From the NCBI RefSeq assembly GCF_002154895.1, contig NZ_MUIZ01000004.1:124001-188000 (forward strand): DNA of 64,000 bases. The letters are read 5' to 3'. The position numbers and the translations under genes are program-made. The notes below the pieces were generated by a model. The model did not search any database and had not been told where the DNA came from. It was given only the letters and a program-made list of their open reading frames with translations. Positions within the stretch are counted from its first letter, which is position 1. Each line of letters opens with the position of its first letter. Origin of the DNA: Lactococcus petauri. GTDB lineage: Bacteria > Bacillota > Bacilli > Lactobacillales > Streptococcaceae. Shown in pieces: positions 36,461 to 44,444 of this stretch.

Positions 36461-37876
36461 TTACAAACTTTGCGCTGTAGAAACAACATCTTTAGTTTTC
36501 ATACTGGAAATCTTTTTAACCCCAAGGCCGGTAAAAGCGCTGATAAGAGAAAAGACAGGGGAGAATAAACTAAAGAAGACAAAAGGTAAGTAAGTCAGAG
36601 TTGGTACGCCGAAAGTACTGGCAACGAAACTCCCTGCAATTCCCCAAGGAATAAGGTAGTTGATGACTGTTCCGCCATCCTCAAGCGTACGCCCCAAGAC
36701 AACGGGGTCAAGATTGGCTCTTTTGTAGACCTCTTTAAACGCGTTACCAGGAAGAATTACCGAAAGGAATTGCTCACCAATAAAGATATTTACACCGATA
36801 CTAGTGAACAAGGTCGTTGTGATCAAACTCTTTGGTGAGGCCAGTTTATGTGCAACCCGGTCCATGACTGTCGAAACAAGTCCTGTTTTCATGAGGAGAC
36901 CGCCAAGAGATAAGGTAAGAATGATGAGTGATACTGTTGGCATCATGCTTTCAATTCCGCCACGTGAAAGTAGGAGGTCAATTTCTTGATTTCCTGTTGC
37001 TGATTTAAAACCAGAATCAATCAATAAACCGAGGTCAGTAACTTTTGTATGTGGATTCTGAATAAATATCATTACTAAAGCGATACCAATATTCAAAAGA
37101 ATAGTAAGGATAGCGGGGATTTTTTTCCAAGCACAAACAAACATGAGGAGGATAGGAATGAAGGCCCAGGCCGAAATTGAAAAATTAGCATGTAGAACTT
37201 TTGTGACTTCAGCAATCTTATCTAAACTGGTTGCTTGATTGCTGACACCTAACATAGCAAATAAGACTAAAGAAACCACAAATGCTGGAAGTGTCGACCA
37301 CATAAGATTTTTGATGTGCTTAAATAAATCCGCATCAACAACGGCAGCAGTAAGGTTTGTTGATTCTGAAAGTGGAGACATTTTATCTCCGAAAACAGCA
37401 CCAGAGACAATAGCCCCTACGATGAGAGCAGGATTGAGTCCGAGCGTTGCACCGATACCAAAGAAAGCAATACCGATAGTTGACATCACGGTAAAGGCAC
37501 TTCCGACGGCACTCCCTACAATCGCACAGACAATGAAGACTGAAGGTACGAACCATTTGACACTGATAATATTAAAACCAAGAACCATCAGAGTTGGTAT
37601 GATTCCAGCTTGAATCCATACAGCAATTAAGGAGCCCACTAAAATAAAGATAAATATTGGGATGATGCCAGGTTTTATTCCGGAGATTATGCCATCATGA
37701 ATCGCATCAAAGGGCATACGTTTCGCAGACATGTAAATCATGACAATACCGATAGCAAACAAAATGGCAATATTTGGTGCAATCTTAAAGCCAATTACGG
37801 AAATGGCAATTGTTGCGATGACTAAAGTAAGCATGAGACAGGCTTCCATCATGCTAGGTTGTTTTATTTTTTTCAT
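36461..37876 (-). CDS. NhaC-family transporter under T-box control (predicted tyrosine uptake)
   Basis: Membrane protein of 471 residues of the NhaC Na+/H+ antiporter family, with about 11-12 helices. Typical blocks are GAIVSGAVFGDKMSPLSESTNL (in parts) and the C-terminal NYLIPWGIAGSF. A T-box riboswitch with a probable UAC specifier lies upstream. NhaC relatives behind tyrosine T-boxes are predicted tyrosine transporters in published comparative work, so the annotation as a sodium antiporter may be misleading. AAGGAAAAATAT precedes the ATG. A 30-codon ORF sits between the T-box and this gene. Confidence 0.85.
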   Translation of the reverse strand: MKKIKQPSMMEACLMLTLVIATIAISVIGFKIAPNIAILFAIGIVMIYMSAKRMPFDAIHDGIISGIKPGIIPIFIFILVGSLIAVWIQAGIIPTLMVLGFNIISVKWFVPSVFIVCAIVGSAVGSAFTVMSTIGIAFFGIGATLGLNPALIVGAIVSGAVFGDKMSPLSESTNLTAAVVDADLFKHIKNLMWSTLPAFVVSLVLFAMLGVSNQATSLDKIAEVTKVLHANFSISAWAFIPILLMFVCAWKKIPAILTILLNIGIALVMIFIQNPHTKVTDLGLLIDSGFKSATGNQEIDLLLSRGGIESMMPTVSLIILTLSLGGLLMKTGLVSTVMDRVAHKLASPKSLITTTLFTSIGVNIFIGEQFLSVILPGNAFKEVYKRANLDPVVLGRTLEDGGTVINYLIPWGIAGSFVASTFGVPTLTYLPFVFFSLFSPVFSLISAFTGLGVKKISSMKTKDVVSTAQSL

Positions 37877-37893
37877 ATATTTTTCCTTGTAGA

Positions 37894-37986
37894 TTAACTT
37901 GTGTTTTGTAATTGTTTATGAACTTTTGTTAAACAATATCGGATAATTCCTCCACAGGATAAATAACTTATGTTCTGTGAGCTCAT
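37894..37986 (-). CDS. 30-residue leader ORF between T-box and nhaC
   Basis: ATG to TAA, 30 codons, reading MSSQNISYLSCGGIIRYC and then a basic tail. It has the strongest ribosome binding site of the neighbourhood (AAAGGAGG, six bases before ATG) and begins directly after the T-box terminator. It ends 17 bases before the nhaC ATG. Contains two Tyr codons and two Cys. I do not recognise the peptide. It may be a translated leader, a small membrane-associated peptide, or the remnant of a lost gene that used this site. Confidence 0.5.
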   Translation of the reverse strand: MSSQNISYLSCGGIIRYCLTKVHKQLQNTS

Positions 37987-38003
37987 ATCTTTCCTCCTTT
38001 TGA

Positions 38004-38215
38004 AATAAAAAAATCACCCTCAGCTTAAGAAGCTAAGGGCGAATTTCTCCACGGTACCACCTTATTTTTAAAACAGCGAGTGTTTTTCTTTATAATTTCA
38101 ATTATTATTTTTTCTCAGCTCATTTTAGTGTAATTCAACAAATAGTTCTGATCGGTTCGCAGCAACCACCGACTTTCTGAACAAGAAAACTATTTCCTAC
38201 TGGGTTAAAATGTTT
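38004..38215 (-). promoter_or_regulatory. T-box riboswitch (probable tyrosine specifier)
   Basis: Reading the minus strand: Stem I is closed by CATTTTA/TAAAATG and AAATAGTT/AACTATTT, with AGTAGG on the 5' side and GAATTACAC on the 3' side of the specifier loop (TAC followed by A, Tyr). The distal arm is GGTGGTTGCTGCGAACC. The T-box sequence AAGGTGGTACCGTGG follows, then a terminator with stem CCCTTAGCT/AGCTGAGGG and a seven-T run. Uncharged tRNA-Tyr would permit read-through into the leader ORF and nhaC. Confidence 0.9.
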
Positions 38216-38230
38216 TTTAGCTTATGTACA

Positions 38231-38259
38231 AGAATATATTAAAGTCTTTAATTTGTCAA
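38231..38259 (-). promoter_or_regulatory. T-box transcript promoter
   Basis: Minus strand TTGACA, 17-bp spacer, TATTCT, about 16 bases before Stem I. Confidence 0.75.
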
Positions 38260-38338
38260 AAATATTTACTCGAAGTATGGAAATATTCTGTATATTGATA
38301 ATAATTTTATTTTTAAAAGGGGAACCTGTCGTAAATTC

Positions 38339-38367
38339 TTGCAAAAAAATCAAGGATTTGCTATAAT
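38339..38367 (+). promoter_or_regulatory. pyr operon promoter
   Basis: TTGCAA, 17-bp spacer, TATAAT with a TGC extension. Confidence 0.8.
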
Positions 38368-38375
38368 CACTATAA

Positions 38376-38489
38376 CCTTTAAGTGTGTCCAGAGAGGCAG
38401 GCAAGGTCAGAATCTTGAATGAACTTAATTAAAGTATATTATAGAGTATTTTCTGATACCTTCCCTAGCCCTTGGACTAGGGAATTTTT
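38376..38489 (+). promoter_or_regulatory. PyrR-dependent attenuator
   Basis: The PyrR-binding hairpin ACCTT/AAGGT (38376-38407) presents TGTCCAGAGAGGCA in its loop, matching the known PyrR site. A terminator follows with stem TTCCCTAG/CTAGGGAA (38461-38484) and T run. UMP-bound PyrR would stabilise the first hairpin and favour termination. Confidence 0.88.
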
Positions 38490-38506
38490 CTATATTGGAG
38501 TGTTTT

Positions 38507-39031
38507 ATGGCAAAAAAAGAAATCATTGATGAAATCACAATGAAACGTGCGATTACACGTATTACTTATGAAATTATTGAACGAAACAAAGAATTGGATA
38601 AACTTGTTCTTATCGGAATTAAGACACGCGGTGTGTACTTGGCTCAACGAATCCAAGAGCGCTTGGCACAGTTGGAAAGTATCGATATGCCTTTAGGCGA
38701 ACTTGATACACGTCCATTCCGTGATGATAAGAAAGCGACAGAAGATACAACAGAAATTAACGTTGATATTACAGGGAAAGACATTGTCTTAGTAGACGAC
38801 GTGCTCTATACTGGTCGTACGATTCGTGCAGCGATTGATGGGTTAGTTGACCGTGGACGCCCTGCGCGTGTTCAGTTAGCAGTATTAGTTGATCGTGGCC
38901 ATCGTGAATTGCCGATTCGTGCGGATTATGTTGGAAAAAATATTCCCACGTCCCAAGGTGAAGAAATTATCGTCAACATGTCAGAAGTTGATGGTGAAGA
39001 TAGCATCTTAATTAAGAAAGAAGAGGCTTAA
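38507..39031 (+). CDS. pyrR: Bifunctional pyr operon regulator / uracil phosphoribosyltransferase
   Basis: RNA-binding attenuation protein of 174 residues with a type I PRTase fold. The PRPP-binding signature is [12 protein letters not shown] (about residues 93-104). It binds the pyr leader RNA when UMP is high. The ATG at 38507 follows TTGGAG; a TTG four codons earlier overlaps that site and is rejected. First gene of the pyrRPB-carA operon known from lactococci. Confidence 0.95.
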   Translation: MAKKEIIDEITMKRAITRITYEIIERNKELDKLVLIGIKTRGVYLAQRIQERLAQLESIDMPLGELDTRPFRDDKKATEDTTEINVDITGKDIVLVDDVLYTGRTIRAAIDGLVDRGRPARVQLAVLVDRGHRELPIRADYVGKNIPTSQGEEIIVNMSEVDGEDSILIKKEEA

Positions 39032-39033
39032 TT

Positions 39034-40320
39034 GTGTCCAGTAATACAGATATTCTTTTAAAAGTTGACGAAAAACCAAAAGGCGGTCAATGGTTTGGCC
39101 TTTCTTTCCAACATCTTTTTGCCATGTTTGGCTCAACGGTTTTAGTTCCAATACTCGTAGGTATCGACCCTGCAATTGCCCTGCTTAGTTCTGGTTTAGG
39201 AACTTTAGCACATATGTCGGTGACACGGTTTAAAGTCCCAGCTTACATGGGTTCAAGTTTTGCTTACATTGGGGCAATGCAACTTCTGATGAAGCAAGGT
39301 GGAATGCCAGCAATTGCTCAAGGGGCTTTAACCGGTGGTTTAGTTTACTTACTTGTTGCCATTATTGTTCGTTTTGCTGGGCAAGGCTGGATTGACCGAG
39401 TTTTACCACCTATCGTTGTGGGTCCAATCGTTATGGTCATCGGTCTTTCCTTGGCGCCTGTAGCTATCAATGACTCCATGTATACTAATCCAGGAGCGAT
39501 GACAGGATATAGTTTGCCTTTCTTAGCTATTTCTATGATTACTGTCATGGCAATCGTTATTTTCAGTATCTATGGTAAAGGCTTCCTATCTGTAGTTCCG
39601 ATTTTGCTCGGTATTGTCACCGGATATATCGCAGCCATCATCATTGGAAAAGTAACTGGTCAAAGCATTGTGGACTTTTCAAATGTTTCCCAAGCAAGCT
39701 GGCTCTCACTTCCTACAATGGAAATTCCGTTTTTAAGTTATAAATGGGCCTTTTATCCTTCAGCAATCTTGACGATGGCGCCCATTGCCTTTGTTACAAT
39801 GACAGAGCACTTTGGACACATCATGGTCTTGAATTCCTTGACCGGCAAGGATTATTTTAAAGAGCCAGGACTTGACCGAACTTTGGCGGGTGATGGTGTA
39901 GCACAAGTTATTGCCTCATTCATCGGTGCACCCCCAGTAACTTCATATGGTGAAAATATCGGTGTTATGGCTATTACGAAGATACATTCGATCTATGTTA
40001 TCGCTGGCGCCGCTGTTCTTGCGGTAGTAGTCAGCTTCATCGGGAAATTGACAGCCTTGCTAACTTCTATCCCAAGTCCGGTTATCGGTGGAGCTTCCAT
40101 CGCCCTCTTTGGAGTTATTGCAGCGAGTGGTTTGAAAATTATTGTTGAAAATAAAATCAACTTTGATATCAAACGTAACTTGTTAATTTCAAGTGTCGTA
40201 CTGGTTATTGGTATCGGAGGTATGGTTCTTGATATCACGCAAAATCTACAAATTTCATCTGTAGCTATTGCAACAATTATTGGTATTGTGCTTAATCTGG
40301 TTTTGCCAGAGGAAGCTTAA
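39034..40320 (+). CDS. pyrP: Uracil permease
   Basis: NCS2/UraA-type uracil:proton symporter of 428 residues with about 12-14 membrane segments. The substrate-site region contains EHFGHIMVLNSLTGKDYFKEPG (in parts) and the conserved GAPPVTSYGENIGVMAITK block (in parts). It starts with GTG two bases after the pyrR stop, with GAAGAGG upstream, which suggests translational coupling. Confidence 0.94.
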   Translation: MSSNTDILLKVDEKPKGGQWFGLSFQHLFAMFGSTVLVPILVGIDPAIALLSSGLGTLAHMSVTRFKVPAYMGSSFAYIGAMQLLMKQGGMPAIAQGALTGGLVYLLVAIIVRFAGQGWIDRVLPPIVVGPIVMVIGLSLAPVAINDSMYTNPGAMTGYSLPFLAISMITVMAIVIFSIYGKGFLSVVPILLGIVTGYIAAIIIGKVTGQSIVDFSNVSQASWLSLPTMEIPFLSYKWAFYPSAILTMAPIAFVTMTEHFGHIMVLNSLTGKDYFKEPGLDRTLAGDGVAQVIASFIGAPPVTSYGENIGVMAITKIHSIYVIAGAAVLAVVVSFIGKLTALLTSIPSPVIGGASIALFGVIAASGLKIIVENKINFDIKRNLLISSVVLVIGIGGMVLDITQNLQISSVAIATIIGIVLNLVLPEEA

Positions 40321-40327
40321 TATAGCG

Positions 40328-40401
40328 ATTTGCTCTTTAAAGGACAAATCACAGTCGTTCATTAACATTTTTAAAAATCATGCTACAGAGAGAGCATGAT
40401 T
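40328..40401 (+). promoter_or_regulatory. Two hairpins in the pyrP-pyrB gap
   Basis: First GATTTG/CAAATC around CTTTAAAG (40328-40350). Second, a perfect 9-bp stem AATCATGCT/AGCATGATT (40376-40401) with loop ACAGAGAG, which resembles but does not fully match a PyrR loop. It ends just before the AAAGGAG site of pyrB. Confidence 0.5.
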
Positions 40402-40420
40402 AGGGTAAAGGAGACCTATA

Positions 40421-41344
40421 ATGTCAGTAACAAATGGTTTAGTAAGCTTGTCACATTTAACAAGCATGGAAGTGTTGTCAACAGAAGAAGTTATGGCTTT
40501 GATCAAACGTGCTTCCGAGTTTAAGAAGGGAACAGCAAAATTTGAAAATAATCGTCAAATTTTCACTTCTAACCTGTTCTTTGAAAACAGCACACGAACA
40601 CATAACTCTTTCCATATCGCTGAACGTAAATTAGGCTTAGATGTGCTTGAATTTGATGTTGGAACAAGTGCATTGAGCAAAGGTGAGACACTGTACGATA
40701 CAATTTTAACTTTAGACGCACTTGGCGTTGAAGTTTGTGTGATTCGCTCTTCTGAGGAACATTACTACGATCAGTTGATTAATTCAGATAATATCCATTG
40801 TGCCATTGTAAATGGTGGTGATGGAAGCGGACAACATCCAAGCCAATGTTTGCTGGATTTGATGACGATTTACGAAGAATTTGGGAAATTTGAAGGTTTA
40901 AAAATTGCCATCTCTGGTGATTTAACTCATTCTCGTGTTGCCAAATCAAATATGATGATGCTTCAGAAATTAGGGGCTCAAATCTATTTCACTGGACCTG
41001 AAAAATGGTACAAGGAAGAAGAATTCGGTGCTTATGGTAGTTATGCGCATCTGGATGATATCCTCCCAGAACTTGATGTGCATATGTTACTCCGTGTTCA
41101 ATATGAACGCCATACAGCTGGAGATATTATTTCCAAAGAAGATTATCATGAACGCTATGGTTTAACCGTAGATCGTGCCGAAAAACTGCGTGATACAGCT
41201 ATTATTATGCACCCTGCGCCAGTAAATCGTGATGTTGAAATTGCGGATAGCTTAGTAGAATGTGCGAAAAGCCGTATCGTCCAACAAATGACCAACGGTG
41301 TTTACACTCGTATGGCTATTTTAGAAGCAGTATTACGTGACTAA
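40421..41344 (+). CDS. pyrB: Aspartate carbamoyltransferase
   Basis: Cytoplasmic catalytic chain of 307 residues, forming carbamoyl aspartate in pyrimidine synthesis. The carbamoyl-phosphate motif [12 protein letters not shown] and the aspartate-binding LLRVQYERH are present, with [10 protein letters not shown] near the end. No regulatory pyrI is found, as expected in Firmicutes. AAAGGAG precedes the ATG. Confidence 0.96.
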   Translation: MSVTNGLVSLSHLTSMEVLSTEEVMALIKRASEFKKGTAKFENNRQIFTSNLFFENSTRTHNSFHIAERKLGLDVLEFDVGTSALSKGETLYDTILTLDALGVEVCVIRSSEEHYYDQLINSDNIHCAIVNGGDGSGQHPSQCLLDLMTIYEEFGKFEGLKIAISGDLTHSRVAKSNMMMLQKLGAQIYFTGPEKWYKEEEFGAYGSYAHLDDILPELDVHMLLRVQYERHTAGDIISKEDYHERYGLTVDRAEKLRDTAIIMHPAPVNRDVEIADSLVECAKSRIVQQMTNGVYTRMAILEAVLRD

Positions 41345-41367
41345 GCGAAGAATTATTGGAGGAATCT

Positions 41368-42432
41368 ATGAAGCGACTGTTAATATTAGAAGATGGAACC
41401 ATTTTTGAAGGGCAAGCAATTGGTGCCAATACAGATATCACTGGAGAACTTGTTTTTAGTACTGGAATGACTGGTTATCAAGAATCCATCACTGACCAAT
41501 CTTATAATGGGCAAATCTTGACCTTTACTTATCCATTGGTTGGAAATTATGGAGTCAATCGAGACGACTACGAATCAATTCATCCAAGCTGTAAAGCAGT
41601 CGTGGTGAGTGAAGCAGCACGCCGTCCATCAAACTGGCGTATGCAGATGTCACTGGATGAATTCTTAGAAGCAAAAAATATCCCTGGGATTTCAGGTATT
41701 GATACCCGGGCTCTTACAAAAATTATTCGTCAACATGGCACTATGAAGGCTGCTTTGGTTAATGCTAAAGATGAAATAGAGCACCAAATGAGTCAACTTA
41801 AAGCAACTGTTTTACCTAATAATCAAGTGGAAAAAAGCAGCACTTTAACAGCATACTCTTCCCCAAATACGGGCAGAAAAGTAGTCGTTGTTGACTTTGG
41901 TCTTAAACATTCAATTTTACGTGAATTATCAAAAAGACATTGCGACATTACTGTCGTACCCCATAGTACGATTGCGGAAGAAATTTTAGAGATGAATCCA
42001 GATGGCGTCATGCTCACTAATGGACCTGGGGATCCAACAGATGTACCAGAAGCTGTAACAATGATTCAACAGATTCAAGGTAAAGTTCCGATTTTTGGAA
42101 TTTGTTTGGGGCACCAACTCTTTAGTCTAGCAAATGGCGCAACAACATATAAAATGAAGTTTGGCCATCGCGGCTTTAACCATGCTGTCAGAGAAATTGC
42201 AACAGGCCGAATTGACTTTACGAGCCAAAACCATGGATATGCCGTATCATCAGATGATCTACCAGAAGATCTTTTGGTTACCCATGTAGAAATAAACGAT
42301 GGGTCGATTGAAGGGGTACGTCACAAACGTTATCCAGCTTTCTCGGTGCAATTTCACCCAGATGCGGCTCCTGGCCCACATGATGCAAGTTATTTATTTG
42401 ATGACTTTATGGATATGATGGATGAATATTAA
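41368..42432 (+). CDS. carA: Carbamoyl-phosphate synthase small (glutaminase) subunit
   Basis: Glutamine amidotransferase of 354 residues that supplies ammonia to CarB. The class I GATase nucleophile lies in [13 protein letters not shown], with the His/Glu pair in [11 protein letters not shown] (note D where many have E). The N-terminal domain begins [14 protein letters not shown]. The ATG at 41368 has TTGGAGG upstream. carB is not in the operon, matching lactococcal organisation in which carB is separate. Confidence 0.95.
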   Translation: MKRLLILEDGTIFEGQAIGANTDITGELVFSTGMTGYQESITDQSYNGQILTFTYPLVGNYGVNRDDYESIHPSCKAVVVSEAARRPSNWRMQMSLDEFLEAKNIPGISGIDTRALTKIIRQHGTMKAALVNAKDEIEHQMSQLKATVLPNNQVEKSSTLTAYSSPNTGRKVVVVDFGLKHSILRELSKRHCDITVVPHSTIAEEILEMNPDGVMLTNGPGDPTDVPEAVTMIQQIQGKVPIFGICLGHQLFSLANGATTYKMKFGHRGFNHAVREIATGRIDFTSQNHGYAVSSDDLPEDLLVTHVEINDGSIEGVRHKRYPAFSVQFHPDAAPGPHDASYLFDDFMDMMDEY

Positions 42433-42436
42433 AATT

Positions 42437-42465
42437 AAAAAACAGCTGAAAAGGCTGTTTTTTTA
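42437..42465 (+). terminator. pyr operon terminator
   Basis: Stem AAACAGC/GCTGTTT with a T run. Confidence 0.85.
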
Positions 42466-42485
42466 ATAAATCATAAAGTTTAAGA

Positions 42486-42514
42486 TTGTATTCTTTTATA
42501 AAAGTTGATATAAT
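42486..42514 (+). promoter_or_regulatory. bioY promoter
   Basis: TTGTAT, 17-bp spacer, TATAAT with TGA extension. No BirA-type palindrome is seen. Confidence 0.75.
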
Positions 42515-42544
42515 TTTATCTATAAAACAAAAAAGGACTTTTTT

Positions 42545-43093
42545 ATGAAAATTTCTAAAACATATTCTATTACTCTGATCGCTTTAGGAGCCGCGATTAT
42601 TGCAGTACTATCTCCTTTGGCTATTCCTGTGGGGATTGTACCCATAACACTTCAAACTTTAGCTATTGGGCTTATTGCAACGCTGCTACAGCCTCGTGAG
42701 AGCTTTTTTGCATTACTGATTTACCTCGTTTTAGGAGCAGTTGGTTTGCCTGTTTATGCAGGAGGAGCATCAGGAATTGGCGCTTTATTTGGTCCAACAG
42801 GTGGATTTTTATTCTCCTTTGTACTCGTAGCACCTCTCCTTTCGTACTTTTTACAGAAGACTGAACGCAAATTTTTCTCTATTTTATTGACAAATCTTCT
42901 AGCTCAGTTTTTGATTCTTGTACTTGGTACCGTATGGCTGAAATTCTTTATTGGTGCACCTTGGGGAACAGCCTTTGGTATTGGTTTTGCTCCTTTTATT
43001 TTAGGAGCAATTATTAAGGCGATGATTGTAGCAGTAGTTAGTGTTGCACTTCTCGATGTTCTTTTTAAAACCAATCCTTATTTTTCCAAATAA
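42545..43093 (+). CDS. bioY: Biotin ECF transporter S component BioY
   Basis: Membrane substrate-binding subunit of 182 residues, six hydrophobic helices. The signatures PITLQTLAIGL and YLVLGAVGLPVYAGGASGIGALFGPTGG (seen in parts) are typical of BioY. It would use the shared EcfA/EcfA'/EcfT energy module encoded elsewhere. AAAAGGAC precedes the ATG. Stand-alone gene, suggesting biotin scavenging. Confidence 0.92.
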   Translation: MKISKTYSITLIALGAAIIAVLSPLAIPVGIVPITLQTLAIGLIATLLQPRESFFALLIYLVLGAVGLPVYAGGASGIGALFGPTGGFLFSFVLVAPLLSYFLQKTERKFFSILLTNLLAQFLILVLGTVWLKFFIGAPWGTAFGIGFAPFILGAIIKAMIVAVVSVALLDVLFKTNPYFSK

Positions 43094-43101
43094 TAATTTA
43101 T

Positions 43102-43135
43102 AAAAAGCTTTCCAAATTATTGGAAAGTTTTTTTT
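43102..43135 (+). terminator. bioY terminator
   Basis: Stem AAAGCTTTCCAA/TTGGAAAG-TTT with long T run. Confidence 0.85.
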
Positions 43136-43208
43136 AGATAAAGAAAGGTGCTTTGTATTTGCCAAGCTTTATCTTATTTTCTCATAGAATTAATATATAA
43201 TTTTTATT

Positions 43209-43310
43209 ATGAGAAATAAAATAACTCAAAAATATCGGAAGAGTCTCATTGTAAAGAAGAATAAGTCACTTCCTATTTTCTTATTTAAAGAATACAGGAG
43301 GAAAGTATGA
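43209..43310 (+). CDS. Possible 33-residue basic ORF overlapping the Spx-like start
   Basis: ATG to TGA with 33 codons, rich in Lys and Arg (begins MRNKITQKYRKSL). Its stop overlaps the next gene's start as ATGA, the layout of translational coupling. It has no Shine-Dalgarno; a TATAAT (43196-43201) lies seven bases before its ATG. A TCTCATA/TATGAGA inverted repeat (43180-43214) spans this promoter. Could be a chance frame. Confidence 0.25.
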   Translation: MRNKITQKYRKSLIVKKNKSLPIFLFKEYRRKV

Positions 43311-43702
43311 TTAAATTTTACTATAGACAAGGCTGCGGTTCTAGCCAAAAAGCAAAGTCATGGTTTGAAAAGTATAAAATAAATGTAGATATGAAAAGAA
43401 TTGGTGAAATTTCTAAGCAAGACTTGCAAAAAATTTTATCCTATATGGATGGAGGAATTGAGACGATTACTAAACGGTCGAGCATGAGTAATCCACAGAC
43501 ACAGAATAGTTTAGAAATGCTTTTAGAAATGAATCTGGATGAAGGTCTAGAATATTTATCTCGGAATGCATACCTACTTCGTTCACCGATAGTTTTAGAT
43601 GAGAATAAAGTCCAAGTTGGTTATAACATGGATGATTTACGTCAATTCTTCCCAAGAGAGTACCGACGGTTAGAACTAGCTACAGACCAGGGATTTATCT
43701 AG
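43307..43702 (+). CDS. Spx/ArsC-family regulator-like protein
   Basis: Thioredoxin-fold protein of 131 residues of the Spx group, whose members bind the RNA polymerase alpha subunit to redirect transcription in stress. The N-terminal redox site reads GCGSSQKAK, so it is CxxS rather than the CxxC of classical Spx. The RSPI motif (LLRSPIVLDENKVQVGY) is intact. Lactococci carry several Spx paralogs. The strong AGGAGGAAAG site lies within the upstream small frame. Confidence 0.88.
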   Translation: MIKFYYRQGCGSSQKAKSWFEKYKINVDMKRIGEISKQDLQKILSYMDGGIETITKRSSMSNPQTQNSLEMLLEMNLDEGLEYLSRNAYLLRSPIVLDENKVQVGYNMDDLRQFFPREYRRLELATDQGFI

Positions 43703-43730
43703 AAGTAAATAAAGAATTGGAACGAACAAA

Positions 43731-43856
43731 ATGAAAAAGTTTTGGAAAAAAGTAGAAGAAGGTATGGAGTATTTTGTTTATATCTTGTTTATTATTATGT
43801 TCTCAATCTTATTGGGATTTATTTGGCATATTATCCCTTGGATATGGGTAAAATAA
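43731..43856 (+). CDS. 41-residue single-pass membrane protein
   Basis: ATG to TAA, reading MKKFWKKVEEGMEYF, then a hydrophobic helix of about 22 residues (FVYILFIIMFSILLG), then an aromatic end with HIIPWIWVK. Positive-inside rule predicts the N-terminus in the cytoplasm. It starts 28 bases after the Spx-like gene and is followed at once by a terminator, so they may be co-transcribed. The ribosome site is weak (TTGGAACG). Function unknown. Confidence 0.6.
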   Translation: MKKFWKKVEEGMEYFVYILFIIMFSILLGFIWHIIPWIWVK

Positions 43857-43888
43857 AAAAGAGACTCAGCTATAAGTCTCTTTTTTTA
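43855..43888. terminator. Bidirectional terminator
   Basis: Stem AAAAAAGAGACT/AGTCTCTTTTTT between convergent genes. Confidence 0.85.
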
Positions 43889-44444
43889 TTACTTCTTGGA
43901 AGACTGTTTTATTGACAGTCTTTGAGTTTTCTGCAATCCGGTAAAGGGCGTTACGCTGCAACAACTGTATCTTAGGTAGGAGAGATTGCCCATCTTTTAG
44001 ATAAGTGCTAACCAGCTTATTAGGATCAAAGTCAATATCATCAGGAGGAAAGGAAATTAAACTTGAACCAAGATAGTCCTTCGTTGAAAGTATTCCTTCT
44101 TCAATATGATAGGTTCTTGCTTGTGGCTGTCCATTACTAAAGAAGGCAATTACAGCATTGTAGGCAACTTTTTTAGTTAGCCCGTAGCGTTTGTCCTTAT
44201 AACGGAGCAATGCGCTGAGAAGGAACTCCTGAGCTTCGAGGGGCATAAGCTGCGGTTGATAATGGAGTTGTACTAGAATTTCTTCACTTATCTTGTGAAA
44301 ACCTGTAATCCCCACTAAAAAGCCATTGGGACTCACATAAAATTTTTTAAAATGTGTACGAATAGCTTGCTCATTTTCGGTAATTTGCCCATCTGAAAGC
44401 ACAGAAATAAAATCCTTAGTGAGTGCTAAATTAAGAAAACTCAT
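43866..44444 (-). CDS. HslV/proteasome-like Ntn-fold orphan
   Basis: 192-residue cytoplasmic protein. The N-terminal half (ALTKDFISVLSDGQITEN, KKFYVSPNGFLVGITGFH) aligns by eye with the beta-subunit core of HslV/20S proteasome (DGQ, K-K, G-x-x-G-x-x-G pattern). There is no Thr at position 1 or 2 to serve as nucleophile, so it may be non-catalytic or use another residue. It begins at the base after the queA stop, without its own ribosome binding site, implying coupled translation. Confidence 0.5.
   Translation of the reverse strand: MSFLNLALTKDFISVLSDGQITENEQAIRTHFKKFYVSPNGFLVGITGFHKISEEILVQLHYQPQLMPLEAQEFLLSALLRYKDKRYGLTKKVAYNAVIAFFSNGQPQARTYHIEEGILSTKDYLGSSLISFPPDDIDFDPNKLVSTYLKDGQSLLPKIQLLQRNALYRIAENSKTVNKTVFQEVIKKETYS

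Noticed and set aside
37239..37613. 124-codon plus-strand frame inside nhaC
   Set aside because: Antisense shadow of a membrane protein; no start signals.
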